A DNA stretch of 64,000 nt from Methanocorpusculum sp. (GTDB taxonomy: Archaea; Halobacteriota; Methanomicrobia; Methanomicrobiales; Methanocorpusculaceae). Both the position numbers and the translations under genes were made by a program. The notes beneath the pieces are model-generated. The model was not told the origin of the DNA and ran no database searches. It worked only from the letters and a program-made list of their open reading frames with translations. Of the stretch, positions 60,601 through 64,000 are shown one piece after another; position 1 is the first letter of the stretch, and the number at the start of each line of letters is the position of its first letter. The stretch is from positions 1-64,000 of the forward strand of contig JAFQBW010000009.1 in assembly GCA_017399555.1 (NCBI GenBank), written 5' to 3'.

Positions 60601-62478
60601 CGTGGGCTGTTGTGCGGTTGCTTGCTGTCCGACATTGGGCTGCGCTCCTGCCTGTAAAGAGTTCTTTACGGACTGATATGTAGCTCGGATGTCCGAGGTA
60701 TTGTTCGGGTCCTTGTTGTAAATATCCTGTACTGCGCCAAGTATGGAGTCTATGTAATCAGGATTGGCACCAAGATTCTCTGCATCAATAAGCGCGTTCA
60801 TTAACGGCAACGTGTCCGTAGTTTGCGGAGCCTTGCTGATAGCATCCACCCAACTACTCGCTACTTGCAACGCATCGGAAATCTGGATGTTCTGCTCGGT
60901 AGTGTTGGGGTTGTACTTGGCGTTCTCTGTACCACCTATCACCTGCTGTGTGGCAGTCTGTCCCGGAATGTTGATAATCCCGGCCTGACTGGATGTGTTT
61001 GCAGGGGTAGGCTGACCCCCAGCCGGAGTTGGTTGTGGGGCTGTAGAACCTCCTGAGAGGTTCATATTCGCAGGTGCAGGAGGCTGCTGCGTACCACCAG
61101 CAGGAGGCTGCTGTGTGGCATCCTTCGGTCTGCGGATACCACCCATGCTACCCAAGACACCACCAGTGAAGGCACCAAGAGCCGCAGCTTCACCCATGCC
61201 CTCGGTAATGTCCCGTGTGTCACCCGTAGCCACGTTCCAGCCCACGTTCTGTATTACCTGCTGTCCACCTTCTTCTACGGCCTCACCGGGAGCGGACAAT
61301 ACACCAGCCGTACCCATCCGCTTGACGATACCACCCTTGACCAGTGGTTGCAGGATACTGGTACGTGCCAGCATGGTCTCAGGACCAAGGATACCTGTGG
61401 CCGCAGTAAGTATGGCTGCTTGTGGTGCTGCCTCTGCTACAGCCTTGGCAACCATCTGAGTGCGGATTTCTCTGTCACTGTAACCCTGCCCAGCCAACTC
61501 CTGATACTGCGGCAGTTTGGACAGTTGCTGGATGTCTGCACTGAAAATCTCCTGTGCAATACCGGACGCTACTTCACCAACACCCTGTAATGCACTCATG
61601 GCAGAAGACGCCAGTGTGCCACCAGCTACAGTACCAGCAGGACCTGCGAGAGAACCAACAGCACCACCAGCCAGTGCTGCCCCGGCTTGCGGTAACATAT
61701 TGGCAAGCTGTTCAACGATAAGATTCCCAGCATAGCCGGGCCTGTCCATAACCTGTCGCCAGAATACCCAGCCGTCAGGATTGGTGTGCCGCAGGTCCTC
61801 GGCAATCTCCTGACCCCGGCGGTAGTCATACATCCGCTGAGGGATAGCCTCACGCCGCGCAGCCTCATTGGCCTCGGACTTGGCGAGAGCCTGTGCCAGA
61901 TTGCCCATAGACTCCTGAAGCTCTGTCTTGTTGGCATTATAAGAGGCCAGTACGTCATTAAGCGCAGTCTGTGTTTTCAGGACTTCTGCATCATAGGCTT
62001 CTTGAGAATCAAAATACTGACGCTTGAAAGGCAAGTCCTGCAATCTATCCTGAAGTTCTTTTACCTGCTTGCCATAATACTGGTCCTGCAAGATGTCAGG
62101 CAGTGTGCCAAGAGCAACAGCACTATCGTAAAGGTTATCGCCACCACGTTCTACACTGGCCCACGCATTACTTAGGGTATTACCCAGCGTATCGTATGTA
62201 GCAGCCTGTTTGTTTATCTCATCACGAAGTGTCTGTACGATGTGGTTCTTGTACAGGTTAGCAGTAGTCAGGTCATTGCCCCAACGCTGCTCCGCGTAGG
62301 GACCCCACTGTGTGTCTATGTAGTAGTCCACAATCTCTGTCTTACGTTCTGGAGTGGAGGTGGACCAATCCGGCAGATTGCGGAAGCTGTCAATAACCTG
62401 TCGTGTTTCGGCAAGCATTGCCTGATGGGCGTTCTGCTTATCCAACTGTTCCTGCTGCTTCTTGGTAAGTTTTGCCAT
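54607..62478 (-). CDS. Giant polyvalent ejection protein
   Basis: 2623 residues from ATG 62478 in a CAGGGTAGCAAC leader. N-terminal region: charged helices, then Gly/Ala-rich hydrophobic stretches (residues about 255-320) suited to membrane insertion. Residues about 450-760: Gln/Gly/Thr/Pro linker. Residues about 985-1000: HEIQHAIQH, an LPD23-type metallopeptidase-like motif. Residues about 1180: HEFQHMF, a second HExxH. Residues about 1950-2350: LPD38-like helical domain. Such proteins fill the podovirus capsid core and leave with the DNA, some carrying enzymes into the host. The segment 59030-59990 is much more AT-rich than the rest. Confidence 0.8.
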   Translation of the reverse strand: MAKLTKKQQEQLDKQNAHQAMLAETRQVIDSFRNLPDWSTSTPERKTEIVDYYIDTQWGPYAEQRWGNDLTTANLYKNHIVQTLRDEINKQAATYDTLGNTLSNAWASVERGGDNLYDSAVALGTLPDILQDQYYGKQVKELQDRLQDLPFKRQYFDSQEAYDAEVLKTQTALNDVLASYNANKTELQESMGNLAQALAKSEANEAARREAIPQRMYDYRRGQEIAEDLRHTNPDGWVFWRQVMDRPGYAGNLIVEQLANMLPQAGAALAGGAVGSLAGPAGTVAGGTLASSAMSALQGVGEVASGIAQEIFSADIQQLSKLPQYQELAGQGYSDREIRTQMVAKAVAEAAPQAAILTAATGILGPETMLARTSILQPLVKGGIVKRMGTAGVLSAPGEAVEEGGQQVIQNVGWNVATGDTRDITEGMGEAAALGAFTGGVLGSMGGIRRPKDATQQPPAGGTQQPPAPANMNLSGGSTAPQPTPAGGQPTPANTSSQAGIINIPGQTATQQVIGGTENAKYNPNTTEQNIQISDALQVASSWVDAISKAPQTTDTLPLMNALIDAENLGANPDYIDSILGAVQDIYNKDPNNTSDIRATYQSVKNSLQAGAQPNVGQQATAQQPTTGQPAAPQPVSQANQGGSNTGGTATGSQPAAPATGTNQPNIAAGTQAAGGVNATTQGTGSGGTAYTGTGTATGNVQANQPVGGSSGQGTNSGRNNSANGPGNAQSNTGNGGGTATPVQRTGNAGRAAQSGGTQATGLSPDADTAQTRVFVEQELVASGRTPEQAQRETEVLMRMLNTLGSVSGLTPAQQLQRLRFGAVVDKMQVVNSLYQFIGEKGAKSFNTYEPGMKILDNLELAEVMENSGRNSPSIIKMATGWERGADGLWRYELPDGKLKPDVTLERFDLGDATYYGTYLEDIYDMPDLYRAYPELRYTRVLFTELTEQLGFAVEDNWIVINDDSINKSQNQLKESAYAPDSQLISTLIHEIQHAIQHREGFALGGTPRDADKGASKPHYLKFYYQYLDSKYPPKSFDEFCLSEFGHIVEPHDTEFGIAQAKYENYEHTRFSAIPDAIKSEADVYARNAVYERLAGEVEARNSELRYLYGLQNNLASLAEQTERALDNTLLPRSEQIIITPADALISINTLYQTNERGRIDLLSNGTMNILFGENADASTAIHEFQHMFVTESLRILNDPTIPGSPQKAQLMADMIQLAKFAGIKADVATDFNAWTTNAHEKVARAFEQYFRNGVAPTPELDGLFAKMRELLIQIYQRAKMLLNRSISAEVQKVFDRQLTGYDTTTEQQIDSTSNTATVEPEVQVAASVETQLESADTASATNAANIAEEAYANPDNVMAQAKLEAAQDPADIASPLVTENSLTDADLIQLANGQLPAEVQAAVTELNSVMADRVSMTVRDAESVLETPVQPTPEEELAAHEQLVTTLNEGLAEGNVSLEGEELDSGDGTFVVMSLKQAAPATQPLAQSIQDIENQASLQRGAAFRAAQVAQVSQTTWAGMWKPGLWARAATWLRKNLVDGGAHFYLYCLQHFSNAVGDPMNNPLWRSFSTLSNNIFGAAKIFTETVLNPIHTWAEGIASRYSVDPDILAHNVGLYRTCLHTIEAAYKRQIELEQDLQAAYVMPAGQAKADAVIAAEEALQRFADRQTGARKDVDVYGGRSVAEAQAEIDRLITEMDALTGGQGQALLDEGNTYLHNGLRWITRWLMENGQLSEQDVTRFDEWNYYTPLTVETLANDKSNSDIFYFSPRQNFHRNGSTTPAQDGYQALVQYGCRASRTVGMSEFSYVMYEAYQTLKARGNLTGKLDGINFYDGMGLMPTDYINAVANDDIHASGETVAWAKSVQEHATTVIRVVEPDPNTGSSVTKAYYVMFAKQDETGKIVRDNDVADAVRNPFYSADPNSVINKMAKITSGYAWIYTRLRPYFPILTGVRDLTERASYLPTRTYTNDSGEQVSGLKIAAQMIGFSMNPVNFYRMARYWTTGSSGSSYFDQHLDDFFNSGTDMSGNYNKMLSNLRKKSIAEIEQNIPSEIERLGKKRVKQVVSVITKWGDFFYSIPAFAQFIKMRENQIDMRQTVYGVTTLMNMQQRGTTAGTAAALFPFVNSIGQTASNLLYSMGLHTMTFGGHPNAAHLRKSAIKGWAVMTCTYAAIRMLMPLIAGGLRTEDEDEEKGQQRLDMIPLGQVASFIPLGLWGDGSYIKWPTGFGPAMFGSLFAYGFDRIERGKLSYGDFMATALTTFAKSLVPNSMPAFEFSKDPMAFIMQTLSPMLLSPAMQVATNRTYSGQQLTYDSYNRVQRQSDRGNITTHMTWKEKAKWIYDVTSGTIDWSPEELRAVANGYMGGVLQGIVAWMEADPLYKHPMYQTTREELGPFWTTMGITSLYSAALNLERTAYYEAREHYENMIRTAGVGHLLKGDEEDKKRILAAAGFLPTEISDYIALAKTEKQLSDMNSDFRKELDKLYGPDMEESVIREKFANWGATQHQMFQELMPKLSFYTEGNRRRWGAPDKQASRELRGEVPMSAVEPRTTTLDDRVIPRNSDGSIAADAAIVIQDVDGLQVVIPTIGPNGGRWTREQAMANYFQNKQHLGKYRSIEAAQQALQNL

Positions 62479-62497
62479 GTTGCTACCCTGATATGTG

Positions 62498-63679
62498 TTA
62501 GGCAAAGTCGTGTACAGGAGTTCTTTCTATAAGTTGCATCAACGCATCTCGGTATGGCATCTCCAGTGCAGCCACTTTAAGGAAGTCCTCGTCAGGTCCT
62601 TCTACCACACCAGCAGCGTGAAGCTGTTGAGCCAGATAATCCTCTGGCGTGGATGCGGGGATAAGCTCGGCTGCCTGACTGCGTGGGTCTGCCAGTAAGG
62701 ATGCCATACCCGCTTCCAGTGAAGGAGGCAAGTCCCTTGACTCAATACCGCTGGTCTGTACAGATTGGGGCGGAGCCAGATGAAACGTGGGCGTATCAAT
62801 AGGGCCACCCGTTTCCAGTGAGGGCGCACCCGTAGCTGGAGGGGCTATACGCACTACTGTACCTGTACGGCTTACAGGCAACTGTTGCACAAGCGTGGGT
62901 TCATCAATGTGCTGTGAGGGCCACGGATGGACAGGTGTACCCTCAGCAGGGCGGAACAGCGTGTTCATCAATGCTGCTCCGGTCTCTGGTGTAAGCGGTC
63001 CGGGGGCTATGGCAAGTGGACGGCGGCGAGAGTACCGCTGTTGCAGCATCTGTCGTACTGCATCACCAGAATAATTCCCCGGCATCTGGAGATTACCTGT
63101 GGGGAATGTAGGTGTAGTCGCCGTATTTGTACTAGTGGGTAGTGAAGCGCGTGGCAGATTCATACCCTTACCATAACGCTCCAGTGCTGCGTTATAGGTG
63201 TTACGTACAAACTCTTCACTGCGAGTGCCGTGCAAGTTTCTATCGTGTGTGGATGTAGGTAACGATGCCCAGCGTTTGCCAAGTTTCTGGTAAGCCGCAT
63301 CGAAGTTACCACTCTCCATATCCTCCAGTGCGCCCACATCCATAGCCAGTAGCAATGCAGCACGGTCCTGATTCTCAGGACTAAAATCAGTAAGTATTTC
63401 TGGATACCGCTTCTTCAAATCATTCCATGTAGATTGGAGGAACTGGTATCGTCCTGCCGCACTTGACTTACGGAGTTTACCATCAGCACCACGGTACTGA
63501 CCATATATACCGGGGTGGTCTGCATAAGAATCAAACGTGGCACCTTTACCAAATGCTACGTTATAACCCCCGGTATTACTGGCCGAACCGATTTCGGAAG
63601 CTGCTATCGTATCAAGCCATGCTTTTACGATAGGATTCCGTAATGCGTTGTCGAGTCTTTCTTTTGTAACTCTAGCCAT
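62498..63679 (-). CDS. Virion muramidase, lambda-R/GH104-like
   Basis: 393 residues, ATG 63679 behind AGGAG. Residues 15-170 match the lambda R transglycosylase pattern: ASEIG (E29, catalytic Glu), GYNVAFGK, YADHPG, SAAGRYQFLQSTW, DFSPENQDRAALLL, WASLP. This enzyme opens the wall during DNA entry. A Pro/Thr-rich tail of about 220 residues follows, perhaps for packing in the virion core. Placed between the partial ejection gene at 64 kb and the giant protein. Confidence 0.85.
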   Translation of the reverse strand: MARVTKERLDNALRNPIVKAWLDTIAASEIGSASNTGGYNVAFGKGATFDSYADHPGIYGQYRGADGKLRKSSAAGRYQFLQSTWNDLKKRYPEILTDFSPENQDRAALLLAMDVGALEDMESGNFDAAYQKLGKRWASLPTSTHDRNLHGTRSEEFVRNTYNAALERYGKGMNLPRASLPTSTNTATTPTFPTGNLQMPGNYSGDAVRQMLQQRYSRRRPLAIAPGPLTPETGAALMNTLFRPAEGTPVHPWPSQHIDEPTLVQQLPVSRTGTVVRIAPPATGAPSLETGGPIDTPTFHLAPPQSVQTSGIESRDLPPSLEAGMASLLADPRSQAAELIPASTPEDYLAQQLHAAGVVEGPDEDFLKVAALEMPYRDALMQLIERTPVHDFA

Positions 63680-63688
63680 AACTGGCTC

Positions 63689-64000
63689 CTACTGGACTTG
63701 AACTGTTGGGAAACGACCCGTATATCTGTGCGTAATAGAACCGTCAACTACTGGGAATATATCTAAATAGTCACCACGTTTCGTAGCAAAATTATTTTGG
63801 TCAATCCACACACCCTGATTCTCTTGCAGTCCCCTGAGTACACCCCACTGGTCTTGGGTAAATCCCGATGTGTCGTAATATCCAGTAAATGGTGCCTTCA
63901 TGTTGGCATATACTGATGGATTGGAAACCGCAACACCGTTGGCCTCTAATGCCACACGCTCAGTCTCACCTAGCGGGGTCCTTCCGGCAGCCAGCGGTTG
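63689..64000 (-). CDS. Ejection-region protein, cut by right edge
   Basis: The frame is open to the window end (103 residues seen), without a start that must be used; GTG 63955 with AGGTGA upstream is an alternative true start. Seen is a compact sequence (PSVYANMKAPFTGYYDTSG, TQDQWGVLRGLQENQGV, RGDYLDIFPVVDG). It ends 9 bp before the muramidase start, in the ejection block. Function unknown. Confidence 0.5.
   Translation of the reverse strand, partial: QPLAAGRTPLGETERVALEANGVAVSNPSVYANMKAPFTGYYDTSGFTQDQWGVLRGLQENQGVWIDQNNFATKRGDYLDIFPVVDGSITHRYTGRFPTVQVQ

Noticed and set aside
1-64000. Window as a closed circular genome
   Set aside because: Joining the ends gives a plausible stop soon after the junction, but the open frame at the right edge would need GTG 63955; no overlap of the ends is visible, so closure cannot be claimed.

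Overview
The window is most of the genome of a lytic-looking tailed dsDNA phage with podovirus-type structural genes. Evidence for this is a TerS/TerL pair, portal, scaffold and capsid genes, a nozzle-like tail protein, a T7 gp13-position GNAT-like protein, a virion GH104 muramidase and a 2623-residue polyvalent ejection protein. No integrase, repressor/excisionase pair or phage RNA polymerase gene is visible. A nested i-spanin/o-spanin pair points to a Gram-negative host. A Ros/MucR-type zinc-finger regulator narrows this to Proteobacteria or Desulfobacterota; a gut Desulfovibrio/Bilophila-like host would fit but is inference. Genes at both edges are cut by the window.

Layout. Positions 1-26666 (minus strand) are the late genes. 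Read in the direction of transcription (right to left) they are: lysis cassette (26.7-24.6 kb), tail fibres (24.5-19.4 kb), a diversity-generating retroelement or DGR (20.5-17.6 kb), small virion/accessory genes, metallopeptidase-like protein, TerS, TerL, portal, several head proteins, scaffold, major capsid, adaptor, fibre-like protein, nozzle, GNAT-like protein and the first ejection-type protein. Late genes continue from the right edge (64.0 to 52.66 kb, also minus) with the muramidase, the giant ejection protein, a beta-helix protein and two adhesin-like proteins. Positions 26.67-28.47 kb are a gene-free control region. It holds a strong minus-strand late promoter with an operator palindrome, a possible short terminated RNA, direct repeats, repeated CGCGCAAYG motifs and a very AT-rich tract, so it is a candidate origin. 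Positions 28.47-52.57 kb (plus strand) are the early and replication genes.

The early operon opens with small anti-host candidates, including an ArdA-like protein, followed by many short zinc-ribbon and membrane proteins, a Nudix hydrolase, a MucR-like regulator and an HTH protein. Replication and recombination functions follow: a family A DNA polymerase split by a group I intron carrying an HNH endonuclease, a Cas4/RecB-like Fe-S nuclease, VRR-NUC, ThyX, a DEDD exonuclease, a helicase, a candidate ssDNA-binding protein and a primase-helicase fusion. A bidirectional terminator at 52.57 kb separates the converging early and late units.

The most striking system is the DGR. A template repeat (19052-19176) and the variable repeat (19418-19542) at the 3' end of an Mtd-like receptor-binding gene differ, within the central copied core, at 15 positions, all template adenines. 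A reverse transcriptase with the DGR-type IGNLMSQ and YCDD motifs follows. No Avd-like gene is seen; a 100-residue protein overlapping the RT stop is a candidate alternative accessory factor. Other items worth attention are a near-perfect ParB parS-like site in the early leader, a large inverted repeat enclosing an early promoter, the split Mtd-like architecture, and the AT-rich metallopeptidase-like block inside the giant ejection protein.
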